A DNA stretch of 64,000 nt from Glebionis coronaria (GCA_025667525.1 CM046882.1:25447394-25511393), one strand, 5' to 3'. Numbered from the stretch's first letter, positions 10,290-21,599 are shown. Numbers and translations: made by a program. The notes: generated by a model from the letters alone, not told the origin.

Positions 10290-10796
10290 GTGTCATGCTC
10301 ACGACCCCTCTAAATTTCCGAGGCCACAGATATTTGTCTTTAAGTTCAAGGCATTCTTTACAGGCTGATGACAATGTATAACTAACCAAGCCTTTTGCTT
10401 AAGATGCTCTTGACACTTGCGCGTACTCCTCTTCGTTGGTTGGGTCTATGAAAGCTTGAAAACTTTACTGGGCTAACCCGAATAGCCACTTGAGGTCTAT
10501 AAAAGTAACCTTGCAGATATGCTCTTTTGTCGTCATGACTACTCGTGATAGATGACCCAATCTGGTTGTCTTTGAAAGAGAGCACTGGCTGCGTGCATGT
10601 AAACAGATTGATTATCAACTATGGTTCGGTATCCTGCTTGTGGGTCCTTCCATGCAGTATGAAACAAAAAACTAGTACTAATCGCCTTCCTTATCTTTGT
10701 GTAATACTTTCCAGCACCACTGAAAAGAAAAATTGTTTCTTTTCCAAGCGTTATAATTTTTTGGTTTTGAGTATTACATATTGAAGATCTTGTCAC
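10290..10796 (-). pseudogene. DEAH-box RNA helicase (PRP22/DHX8-like) C-terminal fragment, copy A
   Basis: On the minus strand the translation reads [40 protein letters not shown], then SALFQRQPDWVIYHE. These are the conserved C-terminal OB-fold-associated motifs of PRP22-type splicing helicases. The catalytic RecA domains are absent here. The frame is broken after DWVIYHE. Functional PRP22 helicases release mRNA from the spliceosome; this fragment cannot. Copy B at 52.98-53.7 kb retains additional upstream helicase segments but lacks about 200 bp of this one. Confidence 0.85.
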
Positions 10797-10947
10797 TCTG
10801 TTCAGAAAAATTGTATGGGAAGGATGTTACCCATCGAAGTACCCATGCAAACTCTCGCGGGAAGATAGTCTACTTGTCAAAATGTGATAAAAAAAACAAA
10901 AAAAAACGAGCTTATATAATACGGAGTGATTAGAGAAGAAATAACTT

Positions 10948-11021
10948 GTCTGGGTGGTGTAGTTGGTTATCACGCTAGTCTAACACACTAGTGTTCCCCG
11001 GTTCGAACCCGGGCTCACACA
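10948..11021 (+). tRNA. tRNA-Val-like gene, anticodon AAC
   Basis: Full 74-nt cloverleaf with box A and box B intact. One mismatch in the acceptor stem (CTCACAC instead of CTCAGAC) is shared with its duplicate at 57167. T-run terminator present. Confidence 0.6.
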
Positions 11022-11231
11022 CTCTTTTTTATACAATTTTTTTTTTTGTTTTTGATTATTACATATTGAAGATCTTGTCACTCTGTTCAAAAAATTTGTA
11101 TGGGAAGGATGTTACCCATCGAAGTACCCATGCAAACTCTTGTGGGAGGTTAGTCTACTTGTTAAAAGGTGATAATAAAAATAATAAAAATGAGCTTATA
11201 TAATACGGAGTTTTTAGAGAAGAAATAACTT

Positions 11232-11305
11232 GTCTGGGTGTTGTAGTTGGTTATCACGATAGTGTAACACACTAGTGGTCCCCGGTTTGAACCCGGGCTC
11301 AGACA
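11232..11305 (+). pseudogene. tRNA-Val-like copy, anticodon AAC, no terminator
   Basis: Box A is altered (TTGTAGTTGG) and box B reads GGTTTGAACC. The anticodon stem has a mismatch (ATAGT against ACTAG). The usual T-run is deleted: the next repeat spacer (CTCGCGGGAGG) follows at once. The copy at 57450 has the same lesions. Confidence 0.65.
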
Positions 11306-11403
11306 CTCGCGGGAGGTTAGTCTACTTGTCAAAAGGTGAGAAAAAATAAAAATGCAAACGAGCTTATATAATACGGAGTGATTAGAGAAGAAATTAATAA
11401 CTT

Positions 11404-11477
11404 GTCTGGGTGGTGTAGTTGGTTATCACACTAGTCTAAGACACTAGTGGTCCCCGGTTCGAACTAGGGCTCAAACA
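11404..11477 (+). tRNA. tRNA-Val-like copy with anticodon AAG
   Basis: The anticodon loop CTAAGAC gives AAG, nominally a leucine anticodon, in an otherwise tRNA-Val body. The T-stem has TAGGG opposite CCCGG and the acceptor strand reads CTCAAAC, so folding is weakened. T-run present. The duplicate at 57622 shares the AAG change. Confidence 0.5.
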
Positions 11478-11588
11478 CTCTTTTTTATACAATTTTTTTT
11501 TGGTTTTGATTATTACATATTGAAGATCTTGTCACTCTGTTCAAAAAAATTGTATGGGAAGGATGTTACCCATCAAAGTACTCATGTA

Positions 11589-12060
11589 CACTACAAGAAA
11601 AAAGGTCTTATAGGACACTGGTTTGTGTCCTGTAAACCAGGTTTATAGGACCTTTGATCTAATAGGACCAAAATAAGAGTGTCCTATAGGTAGGGGTTGT
11701 ATTAGATGGTTAGGACACTTATCGGCGTCCTAATAAACCAGAACATTTTAAAACTAATAATTTGGTCATATAAAAATGTTTTTGGGACCAAATAGCGTCC
11801 TAATATTGCACATAATAAGATGCTTTTCGGTGTCCTAATATATGCTTACCCATCTATTATGTTTTAAAACACTTTTAAGCGTCCTAACATACATTTTTAT
11901 AGGACTAGAACATAATAAATAGTGTCATATTTTAATACCAATAAAAGGGTCGTAATACATTGATGCTCTCTTAGGACCAACTTTGGTGTCACAAAACACA
12001 TTTTGCACATTTTTGGTTAATAGCATTATGGTCCTAATAAAACACCCAAATCCTAATAAA
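11589..12060. repeat. CACTA left terminal inverted repeat end and subterminal repeat region
   Basis: The terminus CACTACAAGAAAAAAGG is followed by many short direct and inverted copies of a GTCCTA-centred motif (for example GTGTCCTATAGG, GCGTCCTAATA, GTCCTAATAAAAC). In CACTA elements such subterminal motifs bind the TNPA-type protein and bring the ends together. The right-hand counterpart is at 44940-45286. Confidence 0.85.
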
Positions 12061-12247
12061 ACGCTCGAAATCTATATCCGTGCAACATATGTAACAATGC
12101 TTAACTCAAGAACATAAAACAATCAACCAAACTAAATTTGAACCAAGTGAAGACAAGAAATATAATTCAATAAGAAAATATTTCATTCCATAAAAGAAGT
12201 TTCAACCAGGTTGAAACAACATCCAACATAAGTCTTACATAAACATA

Positions 12248-12393
12248 AATGCCAACATAGGAAAGCAAAGATAGTCTTGAGCCATTAGGCGACGATAACA
12301 GAAAATAAAAACCAAGTAGCAATGCCAACATAGGAAAGTAAAGATAGTCTTGAGCCATTAGGCGACGATAACAGAAAGTAAAAACCAAGTAGC
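12248..12393. repeat. Two-copy tandem repeat, period 73 bp
   Basis: AATGCCAACATAGGAAAG starts at 12248 and again at 12321. The two 73-bp units differ at a few bases (AAAGCAAAG against AAAGTAAAG, GAAAATAAA against GAAAGTAAA). It lies in the 3' untranslated side of the Transposase_24 gene. Confidence 0.8.
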
Positions 12394-12445
12394 AGATGTA
12401 ACAGAAGGAATGCTAGAAACTCATCGCTGCAGTCATCATCCATCA

Positions 12446-15263
12446 TCAATCATCCTCGTGCACCACCTACAAATAAACCGATCATGTTTAATATGGTGTA
12501 ATAAAGTTTAGGCTAAGTAGTACTTTAATAATGACGAGTATATCAAGGTAGCATACCGAAACAAGAGAGCAAGGCCAAGCAACTGGTGCGCCAATAGCAT
12601 CTTGAACTGTAACAAACAATCCATACTTCCTGACCAAATATTCATCCTTTTTTATAGCGACTTGGACATCTACCTGACACCAATTTGGTCCAATCTCTTC
12701 ACTCCCAACTACCTCATCCGGTTCCAAACTCCTTAACCAACCCTTTGCTACAATCTCAGAGTTTGAAATGCTCTTAAGGTAAACTTGAAGTCCAACCTAC
12801 AGTTATAATTTGCATAATATGTCATAGTTAATTAGTAAGAGCACAAAATTTTCTTTTAAATAAACACATACTCGTAAAGGTTGAGGTTCACTGGCAACAA
12901 TAAGGCCTTGTGGTGATGGACGGGGAACATTTGTACCATAAGAATCATTATTACTCGACCCTTGCATATGTGCTTCCCTTGCTTTATACTCTGCCAATTC
13001 AATACTAAGTTGTTCAGCAGTAGCCTTCCATTGTAGCTTATCTCTACGACGAGCAGAACGACTTGGAACCACACCCCAAACATCAGAAGCACGAACACCT
13101 AGCCCATACATCTCTGCGGTTCCATTTTTATCGTGGCCCATTACTTTAGAATAGATATCTTGAGGTCCGGGCTCATCCAATTCCTGGTCTGAAAGTTGAG
13201 AAGTTAATTCTTCCATTTGTTCCTGATAAGAAGTACTAAATATGTTAAATGGGAGACCTTAAAACTAATCAAATTGCATGAAATGACAATAATTCCAGAT
13301 AAAATGAACACATAGACATAGTACATACAATGGCATCTGCAGCTTCTACGTTTTGTGTAATTCCGTCTTTAGAAAAGCAAGCACGAAACAACTCCTTTCG
13401 AGTTGGTTCACGTCCCAAGATTACCTGTCACAAAAAGTTAGTATATGTAAACAAGCGTAAATTTCAAATTGGCCAAGGAATCATTTTCCATAAGTATAAA
13501 ACAAAAAAATATGCGACTAATAAGAGATAACTCAGCCACAGCCAACCACAGCCACAGGTCAGACTATCAAGTAAATAAACGAAGTACCTAAAACGGATGT
13601 AGCGCTAAATACTAACATGCCAAAATAAGTACCTATATCAAGATGAGAATCAGTATATTTGCATACCCACACAAGAGCTGAAATGACATACAAACTGAAC
13701 ACGACCTGATATATGAACTAAACTAAACCGATATACGAACTTAACATGAACTGATATAGTAACAAAGAACATAACCACTTATTCTAATCAATACGCATGG
13801 CATAGTGTATAATCACTTCACGACAGATACAAGTTATCATGAAAACTATGAATAATAGGTGACGTATAGACTTCAGTTCTCAAAATAACATAGTAATGTT
13901 TTAACACATGCAATATATATATCATCAATTTGTTTATAAGATTTCAAACAATAGGAACTAGAATAACCAAATTGTCAAGTCTTAGAGCTTAACTCTTTTT
14001 TCTGACCTAAAACATATAATCAAGTCTCACAACTTCACAACAAACTTTGATATCAACGGCAAATCATGAAGCATCATGTAATAGGAAAAAGTTCTTTTTT
14101 ATTAACCTAATGAAAATAATTTCTGTAACGATCTATAAAGCACATAACGTCTCAACTTTTTAGTTTAAACTTAAGAGTTATTAACTGATCCATTTTTTAT
14201 GGTTGTTGTCATTGCTCCGTATATGTATTTCAACTAGGTGAACATCAAAAAAGTTATAACAAGACATCAGGTCAAAAATATGTTGAGACCGAGACACAAT
14301 GAGACTGAAACAGGGGTGCACACAGTGGAGAAACATCATAACTTGCAAAAAAGTTGCATGAAAATATTAAATATTACCTTTTGTTTTTCACGAACTTGAG
14401 CATAACTTCTTTTACCCGTTACTTGCATCATCTTCTTTTTTGCCCTGTTGGCTTTATTTTTTTCACTGAGTCGCTGAGATAAAGAAAAATAAGGAGTTAA
14501 ACTAAGAATAAAAACATGTTAATGAAGCTTGGATTTCTTTTACATACCTTTGATTTTCCCTTATTCCAATACTTGACGAGTCTCTTCCACTGAGACGCGA
14601 GCACTCGTTTTGGCTTGGAGGTAATTTGTTCATTATATGGCAAAGTCGGATCATAGTAGTCCTCTTTAACTCTCGCCCTCCAATTTTTCACTTTCCTCCC
14701 AAAAGATTTCAAAATCCAGTCATCAGAACCTCGGGGGAGATCAAATTTGTCCTGAAAAAATAATTTGGCATCAAGTGAAGAAATATAAATCTTAATCAGT
14801 TAAATATGTAATTATTTATAACATACATTCACGGTGTCTAGCAACATCTGTTTCTTGGCATTCTTAACTTTATTCCATGGTTTGTAAAGCTTGCAATACT
14901 TCCCACTCCTTGCAAGTGATCCTATAAAATGGGTCAATGTGCTGGTTGTTTCGTCAACGGGTTGCCCATATTCATTAAATTTAACGCTAATACGATCCTC
15001 TTCAGTTTTTGTCCAAACTTTTGGCATCATTGTTGGACCTCTAACTCTTTTCCGCGCATCTCCTGGAACTGTAACAGTAAATAGTACTTTAAATTAAAAA
15101 AACAGTCCAACAAGGGAAGGAAATTATAGTGAACCAATTAAACAAGCAAAAAAAAACCTTGAGCGTTGTTAGGTAGGTTAGAGCCAACTTCAATCACATC
15201 TTCAGCTTGTTGGCTATTATTACGACCTCTGGTGCTAACTCCATTACGCCTCCTTGACGACAT
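12446..15263 (-). CDS. CACTA accessory protein, Transposase_24 (Ptta/En/Spm) family, TNPA-like
   Basis: Eight exons on the minus strand have matching GT-AG sites and reading phases: 15263-15158, 15068-14827, 14751-14548, 14473-14378, 13424-13329, 13222-12872, 12796-12557 and 12466-12446. They give about 451 residues with no internal stop. Family motifs appear in order: VWTKTEEDRISVKFNEYGQP, GRKVKNWRARVKEDYYDP, KPKRVLASQWKRLVKYW, SEKNKANRAKKKM, GREPTRKELF. In En/Spm the matching protein (TNPA) binds subterminal repeats and is needed with the transposase; that role is inferred here. Upstream of exon 1 sit a near-copy of exon 1 (17974-18079) and a probable 5' untranslated exon ending at 18772, so the transcript may start near 18.9 kb. 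The gene looks intact. Confidence 0.88.
13430..14377 (-). other. Long intron of the Transposase_24 gene
   Basis: The 953-bp intron between exons 4 and 5 is AT-rich. I see no nested gene or repeat in it. Confidence 0.6.
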
Positions 15264-15316
15264 TCCTAAGTCATAATATAGAGATAAAAAGACAACAAAA
15301 CGTTAGTTTAGTTTCC
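15158..15316 (-). repeat. Duplicated first coding exon, downstream copy
   Basis: This holds the start codon and 106-nt first exon of the Transposase_24 gene plus about 50 bp upstream. It is a diverged copy of 17974-18124: same length and same phase. Both copies have an acceptor AG two bases before the ATG and a GT donor at the end. Confidence 0.85.
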
Positions 15317-16738
15317 AGAAAAGAAAACTTTTTGGACACAAGACAAAATACAAATGATATTACGGAGTACTTTGTTTTGAAGTTTATGTTGGTCCGATTT
15401 ATTTGGTTATTTTGTTAGTCCATACGTGTTTCTTGTCAATCATTCGATCTGACTTTTACACACAATCAGTAAATAATCAAACTTAAATGCTAACAATTAA
15501 AGCACGTGCACGATGACACTAACAATGTGAAGAGAACAGTGACGGGAGCTCGCAGTCGCCTCAGTTACGATCAGAACGTGTGTCCATCACAACTGTGACC
15601 GAACAAAAACGAGTTTTTATGGTTCCGTTCTTTTGATTTGCAAGGTCGTGCAGAGCATTGTTTATGCTTAGTGGTTCTCTTGACAGAATATTGGAGTACT
15701 GTATCTTTTGATAACCTTATTTCACTACTACAAAAAAGGCTATAGAAACCCCCAATAAAAGAGTGGTTTTATAAAAAACAGTCTTGTTGAAGAAAAAAAT
15801 ACCACTTTTGTAAAAAAAAGGTAGTGCCTATAAATCAAAACACATAGAAATTGCTTTTTTCTAAAAAGACCACTCCCTAAATACATCTTCTATCAATTCC
15901 ATTGGTTCATACAAGGAAGGGTAAGATTTGTGTTCGACCAATTGAGTTGAAGAAAATAAACTATATCAATTATAACCTTTTAAATAAATTATATCATTCT
16001 CTCATACGTAGATCTTACTAGTTCATGATGCCCGTCAAGTGCTCGATAGAATGTTTGACAAAACATGGGTATTTTATGCAAGGTTGGACTAAAGAGTAAG
16101 TAAGAATCTATTTTAATTCTATATTCGATAATCCTAACTATATGATGGAGATTCAAGTTGATAACATAATATACGTAGCTATTGATTATTTTGGTTTATT
16201 ATATACTTTTATCTTCTATGTGTTGGTGTTTAAATCAGGTTGACATGGTGTTGCAGATAGCTTGATAAATTGAAAATATACATTTGGTAGATGGACAACA
16301 CAAGTTATTGTTGGCGATATAGAGATACTTGACAAAAATGTGAGTTTTATAGTAATGTTTTGTTTGTTTGTTATGAAATGAGCTTTGCTTGGTGTCCTGT
16401 TGCGAGCTCTACGTGAATGTCAATACATAATGTTCTAACTATATGCAGGTATATGAATTTAATTGAGTCAAAAAAAGTAGGAAGCTTTGTATAAGTAAGG
16501 TTAATTGAAGTTCTTGTTTTGAGTTCCATTTTAAGTAAATATAATTTGTTTATTCTAGACACCAGAGTTGACCGTTAGCAGTAAGTTATACGCCATCACG
16601 ACTCATCATGTGTTATGATCGATATGAAAGAGGACATGTGGTACATAATGTATTATCTGAAGTTCCAACCATAACTCATGTAATGTATTTTTTGAAGTTC
16701 ACAAGTACACATTTGGCAAGATAGCACCAGTTCATATG
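15317..16738. other. Non-coding DNA with a second CACTA-like terminus at 15724
   Basis: The sequence CACTACTACAAAAAAGGC at about 15724 resembles a CACTA terminus. It is followed by short inverted motifs (AAAAAAGGTAGTGCC, AAAAAGACCACTCCC). No matching right end is seen. A truncated nested element is possible. Otherwise I see no gene. Confidence 0.4.
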
Positions 16739-17222
16739 TGTGAAGTGAGATCTTCAAACATTAGGGAACGAGTTAGAATAAGAATGTATTTCCCCCAAAA
16801 GGGCTCACAATTTACACCTCCACACTATATTATTTACTTCTATGAGAGATTACTGTCCTATTGTATTCAGGTATTTAGTATAGCAGTATCTTCATATCAT
16901 ACCACAATCTTTTTGAGCAAAATAATTTACTTGAGTTGACCTAAGATAAGAACATTATCCTAGCTATAGGAAGTTTCTTTAACTAAGAAGGCAACCTTCT
17001 CTATCTCTGCTAATATACGTGTAGTTCTAGTAGAGTCTGATTGATATTGTTTTCAGGAATTTGAGGGAGATGCTCAAACTAGATGTTGCTGAGTAGATGA
17101 TGTTCATATGTGAGGATGATGGATTGACAGAGCTTTCTTCTCTATGGAAAAGTGGAAGCATATTCTATCTCTCTCATGATGACATATTTGTGATCAAGAC
17201 TCTAAGAAGATCCGAGCTGAAG
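16739..17222 (+). pseudogene. Captured fragment of a phosphatidylinositol 4-phosphate 5-kinase gene
   Basis: Two exon-like pieces on the plus strand match plant PIP5K. The first (to 16870) reads EVRSS, YFPQKGSQFTPPH and, after a frameshift, RDYCPIVFR, followed by a GT donor. The second (17057-17222) starts after a TTTTCAG acceptor and reads NLREMLKLDVAE, stop, [15 protein letters not shown], then [19 protein letters not shown] and RRSELK, followed by GT. Family members have FP.EGSQ.TPPH, DYCPMVFR, NLREMFKLDAADYM and SGS.F.L..DD.F.IKT at these places. Exon-intron borders are kept, so the source was genomic DNA, not mRNA. One frameshift and one TAG make it non-functional. It is antisense to the transposon genes and lies within the CACTA element. 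Confidence 0.85.
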
Positions 17223-17930
17223 GTTTGAACTTTTAGAAGCACCCATACTACATTTTCTTATTGTCATTTACGATTGTCAACTATACGGTTTAAAAAGTGC
17301 TTGCTCAATACCAGGAAAGAACCTTGATTAATCGAACAAATGGACATAATAACTGAGAACCCAAACTCTGACCTATTGCCACTTTCTACTTAGGTTAAAC
17401 TGCATCTTAATGTTTCGACAGTTCTACAAGTTAGGGATGAATAGTATCACTTATTAAACATAACTTACAAAAGTGACAAGTACGTTTTAAAATTTTCTTA
17501 GTGTTCCAACAGTTTGGTCATCATGTTATTCTTTGTCGTGCAGTCGTCGGTCATTTTAAAAAAAATGTCTGTCAGTTACTTCCATCAAGCATGTGCACCA
17601 AGTTAAATAGTCTGTTATATATGTACCTAAGACATTCATAACAATACATGTCTTCCTTTTCGTTATAAAATTGATGAAATATGTGGACTACAATGGCACA
17701 TGATATATAGCTAGGACCATAAGGGACAATTGGGATAATAGCCAGAGAATGCTTAGATATTGACCCTTTTCTACAGTAGCTAGTAGCCAGAGAATGAATT
17801 GCAGAGCCTAAAAACTAATAAATTTCAGGTAAAACACAACAAATTGTAAAGAACATATAGAATAAAAGCAACACCCAAATAACCTGTGCTTTTTTCTATG
17901 TGGTTGTAGCATATAGTAAAGCTAAGGAGC
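17223..17930. other. Probable captured intron/flank
   Basis: After the donor at 17223 the sequence is AT-rich with no recognised exon. It could be the following PIP5K intron carried along with the fragment. Confidence 0.3.
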
Positions 17931-17973
17931 TATAGTGAACCAATTAAACAAACCAAAAGAAAAAAAAACATAC

Positions 17974-18124
17974 CTTGAGTGTTGTTAGGTCGGTTAGAGC
18001 GAACTTCAGTCCCATCTTCAGCTTGTTGGCTACTGTTACGACCTCTAGTGCTAACTCCATTATGCCTCATTGACGACATTCCTAAGTCATAATATAGAGA
18101 TAAAAAGACAACAAAACATTAGTA
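17974..18124 (-). repeat. Alternative or ancestral first coding exon of the Transposase_24 gene
   Basis: ATG at 18079 opens a 106-nt exon (MSSMRHNGVSTRGRN and so on) ending in a GT donor at 17973. It has the same length and phase as the exon at 15158-15263. The acceptor AG is two bases before the ATG. It lies closer to the probable 5' untranslated exon, so it may serve as an alternative first coding exon. Confidence 0.75.
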
Positions 18125-19100
18125 CTTTTTTTCCTTAAAAATGCAGCCTTTGGGTTGTGATAGCACATCATAAAAATACAAACTGGAAATAATACATTTA
18201 GAAGATATTTTGAACTTAGTTCCAATTTAGGTGATGCTATTATATACTAAATATAGCGAAAAACATCTGAGAACCATTATGAAAGCAGTATATAATATAA
18301 CATGAAATCAAGACATCTTTATTTGTAAACTATAAGAAATTACCTGATTGAATGTTTAACGAAAAGGATACACGACAAGGGAATAAGTAGTGCTATATTC
18401 TGGATAAGAATTTTAAATGGAGTATTTTTTAACAATAGATATATAAATTCAGATTGAAACAACAAAATGTAGCGAGGCTAGTGTCTACTGTACCAAAACA
18501 TCAACAAATGATTTATATTACTTACATGACAATGATTTATAGAAATCAATTTCAAACATTGTTTGCATATAACAAAACCTATTAACACAATTATTAAGAT
18601 TACTATTAACAGTAGATTAGTAACACCAATTGCAAGTGATTATTTGATTCAATTTATCACACACCAGCACAAACTTTAAACAATAATTGGATACAATTCA
18701 TGAAAAATTGACCAAGCTTACAAATCAAACAAGGTGATACTAAGAATTGGAACTAGAAAAAGAAAGGTTACCTTCGAATTTTGAAGAAAAGTGAAACCCT
18801 AGATTCAATTTGAGGTTCAACTTCTGGACCCCAAACCGTTTTTGATTTTGACATTTGGATTGAATCAATTAAAACTAAACTTAAAGGTGGATGAAGATCG
18901 TGGAGCCCTTGAATTTCGTACCGCCAAAATTACTTTAATCTTCTGATAGCAGGTTCTAATTTCCCCCAATTATTTGGCGGCTTATATTCCCCCCAATTTG
19001 GTAAGTTACGTATTATTGCAATTAACAAAACAAGTCCTTGTGTTTTTTATACATTTGTCACATTTTTAAGCTTAAGATATGAATAGGGTTTAACATGACA
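18125..19100 (-). promoter_or_regulatory. Probable promoter, 5' untranslated exon and leader intron of the Transposase_24 gene
   Basis: On the minus strand a segment containing AGGGTTTCACTTTTCTTC ends in GAAG/GTAACC at 18772, a good splice donor. It would join the acceptor just before either copy of the first coding exon. The promoter would lie upstream of about 18.85 kb. This is inferred from splice signals alone. Confidence 0.45.
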
Positions 19101-19840
19101 CACCCAAAATTAGGGGTGTCTTTCGGTTCAGTTCTCGGGTTGTTCGGTTTATTCGGTTCAGGTTATTCGGTTAATTTTTTTCCTGAGTCAACCCGAAAAC
19201 CGAACCGAACCGAACTAGATTTCAACCGAACCGAACCGAACCGAAAACCGATTTTGAATTCGGTTCGGTTCTCGGGTTGACCCGAATAACCCGAATTATC
19301 TTAACTTTCTAAAAAATATATTTAGCAAAAAAAAAATATTTCTAAGTATAAAAATTATATTTTATATTAAAATTTAATTTTAATTATTATTTAATATATA
19401 AAAACATATATATATATGTACAATATCGGTTTTCGGTTCGGTTTTCGGTTCCGATTGCCAAACCCTGAAAACCAAATTAGTAGTTCGGTTCGGTTCGGTT
19501 ATGACCCATAACCTAAATTATATTTTCGATTTGGTTCGATTTTCGGTTTTTGTGGGTCAAATCTAAATAATGGACACCCCTACCTAAAACTGACCCGGAC
19601 CAAACCGATTCGAATCAAAATAGATAATTTCGGTCTGGTCCTCGGTCCAGGGTTTTGGACCATTTCGGTCCTCTGTCCGGTTCGGTTCGATCTTATCAAA
19701 AACCTCTCGATTATGCCTAATAGGACCAGATCAAACCGTGGATCGAATTGGACCGGACCAGTCTCGGTCCGAGATTTTAGACCATTTCGGTCTTTGCTCC
19801 GGGTCTAGGTCGGTCCGGTCCGATCCGGTCCAAGCCCGAT
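19100..19840. repeat. TTCGG/CCGAA-rich repeat with inverted ends
   Basis: The segment opens AGGGGTGTC at about 19112 and closes GACACCCCT at about 19572. These are inverted ends around dense runs of CGGTTCGGTT and CCGAACCGAA, which could fold into a long hairpin. A further block of GGTCCGGTCCG motifs follows to 19840. It resembles a MITE-like or foldback repeat. I could not find a clean target duplication. Confidence 0.5.
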
Positions 19841-19844
19841 GCTC

Positions 19845-20340
19845 AGCCCTAGATATGAGTTAACGTCTAAACCAGATGTATACCCGTGTATAATGACGAG
19901 ATTTTATAGAAACATATGTCATAGTAATACCACTCAGCTCAATATATACACGGATGCTGATTGGGCTTGTTGTCGAGTCAGCAGACGATCCCCTAGTGGG
20001 TATTGTGTTTTTTTAAGATAATTTACTCTTATTGTTGTCGATGCCTAAGTTCGTAACCTTTTGTGAGAATCAGATGCTCTTTTGCATACTAGTACGCTTG
20101 TTTGATTTGACAAAGTCAGTGTCATGTGTCTTTCGACTAATCTTGTATAGAACCAACGTACTAAGTATATCAACGTATATAAATTTATTTGTGACCGTCT
20201 GGCTTCAGGGCAAGTCCATGTAAAACACGTTCTCTCTCGGTTTCAATATGTAGATATGTTCACCTAAGATAGTGCCTAATTTGTTGACTTTCAGTCCCGT
20301 TTGAACATCGAGAAACCTCCTAATTCAATTACAAGGGGCT
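19845..20340 (+). pseudogene. Decayed Ty1/copia RNase H fragment
   Basis: Plus-strand motifs, with stops and frameshifts, are YTDADWACCRVSRRSPSGYC, CLSTNLV, QRTKYI and LVTVWLQGKS-like text. They match the C-terminal RNase H of copia polyproteins (YTDADWAGC..RRSTSGYC, LS.NPV...RTKHI). A purine run AAGGGGC followed by TATTAG near 20340 may be the old polypurine tract and LTR start. It is a nested relic inside the CACTA element. Confidence 0.8.
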
Positions 20341-21010
20341 ATTAGTCGGATGATTAAATGCATTGTTTATTATCAGCTATCGGGCTTAGCTCATGTAGAG
20401 TTATCTATTAAGTTGATCCCTAGTTGCACACTAAATATCTAAATGTATGGTAGACTTGATCTTAATAAAATGAATCAAGTTTACATTAATATGTCTAATC
20501 TTGATCGTGACATATATTGTTCACTATTTAGGTATTTTTTTCCATCGGATTGATTTGGATGACTCTCATGTATCTTCGTCGTTGCCCGAGCTTAGAAACT
20601 ATATGTCAACATGAAAAAACCCATTAGAAGGAGCACACGATGCAAAAGCCCTCCGACGAAGTCAGAACTCTAATAAAGAGAATGTATATATATAATGTGT
20701 ATGATATGAGTGTGTGAGTGACATAAGTATGCATGAGTGAGCCTTCAGGAATGGAGGATGGGATGGAGGATCCGAGGTGGAGGATCCGAGACGGGGATAC
20801 GGGATGGAGGATCCAAGATGACATTGTAGAGAAAGAAAGTAGAGAGTACTGTAATAATGTATGATGACTGAGCTCAATTGTTTACCTACGATACGAAAGG
20901 AATGGTCGGTATGCTTTTGTTGTGTAATAATGTATGAAACTAATTGTATGTATGGTTTCTCCGTGTACATAATAAGGACTCCAAGATAAGAGTGTCTATC
21001 TAAATAAGAT
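20341..21010. other. Possible copia LTR remnant and GGATGGAGGATCC repeats
   Basis: DNA after the copia relic could be its 3' LTR, but no end is clear. At 20745-20818 the motif GGATGGAGGATCCGAG recurs several times in tandem with variation. No gene is recognised. Confidence 0.35.
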
Positions 21011-21205
21011 CGGATATCGGTTGGAAATGTTTTGCTAACTCGAGTCAGGTCAACCTAATCTATATTAACCGGTACAATAGGCGATTTTGTAATTATTATC
21101 ATTTGACTTATATTTCGGTTTACCAGAACTAAACGAACCTGAACTCGAAAACCCAAGCAGACTCAACCCAAATTGACATGAACCCAACTACCCCCCAATT
21201 TAAAT

Positions 21206-21590
21206 AGATTCGGGTTCAGGTACAAGGTACAATACTTTTGGCCTTTCATGACCCAACTCGAATCGACTTATATTCCAGTTGACCAGAATTGTTTCGGGTT
21301 TAGGACCAATTCGATCCTTTGTCCGGTCCTGTCCTGACCCGATGTTGAGCCCTATATGCATATAAGATTATTTTTAACTTTTTCATGAACACGACTAACC
21401 CGAACTCAAATAGTTTCGGGTCCAGGTACAAGGTAAAGTACTTTCGGCCTTTCCTGACTCGATTCGAATTGATTTATATTCTGGTGGACAAAATTGATTC
21501 GGGTTCAGGACCAATTTGATCCTCGGTCCAGTCCGGTCCGGTCCTGGCCCCCGATGAGCCCTATATGCATATAAGATTATTTTTAAATTT
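21206..21590. repeat. Two direct repeats about 208 bp apart
   Basis: Units starting TTCGGGTTCAGGTACAAGGT (21206) and TTCGGGTCCAGGTACAAGGT (21414) both end GAGCCCTATATGCATATAAG. They are clearly diverged. They are part of the CCGAA/GGTCC-rich repeat complex between 19.1 and 21.8 kb. Confidence 0.7.
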
Positions 21591-21599
21591 TTTATATAA

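Larger units (their letters stand above)
9376..11588. repeat. Segmental duplication, copy A left part (paired with 52053-57806)
   Basis: 9376-10756 matches 52053-53226, and 10757-11588 matches units in the tRNA array ending at 57806. The order and strand are the same and there are few differences. Copy A lacks most of the array (the DNA between 53227 and about 56975). Copy B lacks about 200 bp of helicase sequence that copy A keeps. The right part of copy A resumes at 45287 after the CACTA element. Confidence 0.85.

Noticed and set aside
19112..19580. hAT-type MITE with 8-bp target duplication
   Set aside because: Inverted ends are present, but the flanks (CCCAAAATT and ACCTAAAAC) do not form an exact duplication. 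I left it as a MITE-like repeat.
20662..20970. 102-codon minus-strand frame
   Set aside because: It is driven by the GGATGGAGGATCC repeats, with Ser/Tyr/Pro-rich text and no family features.
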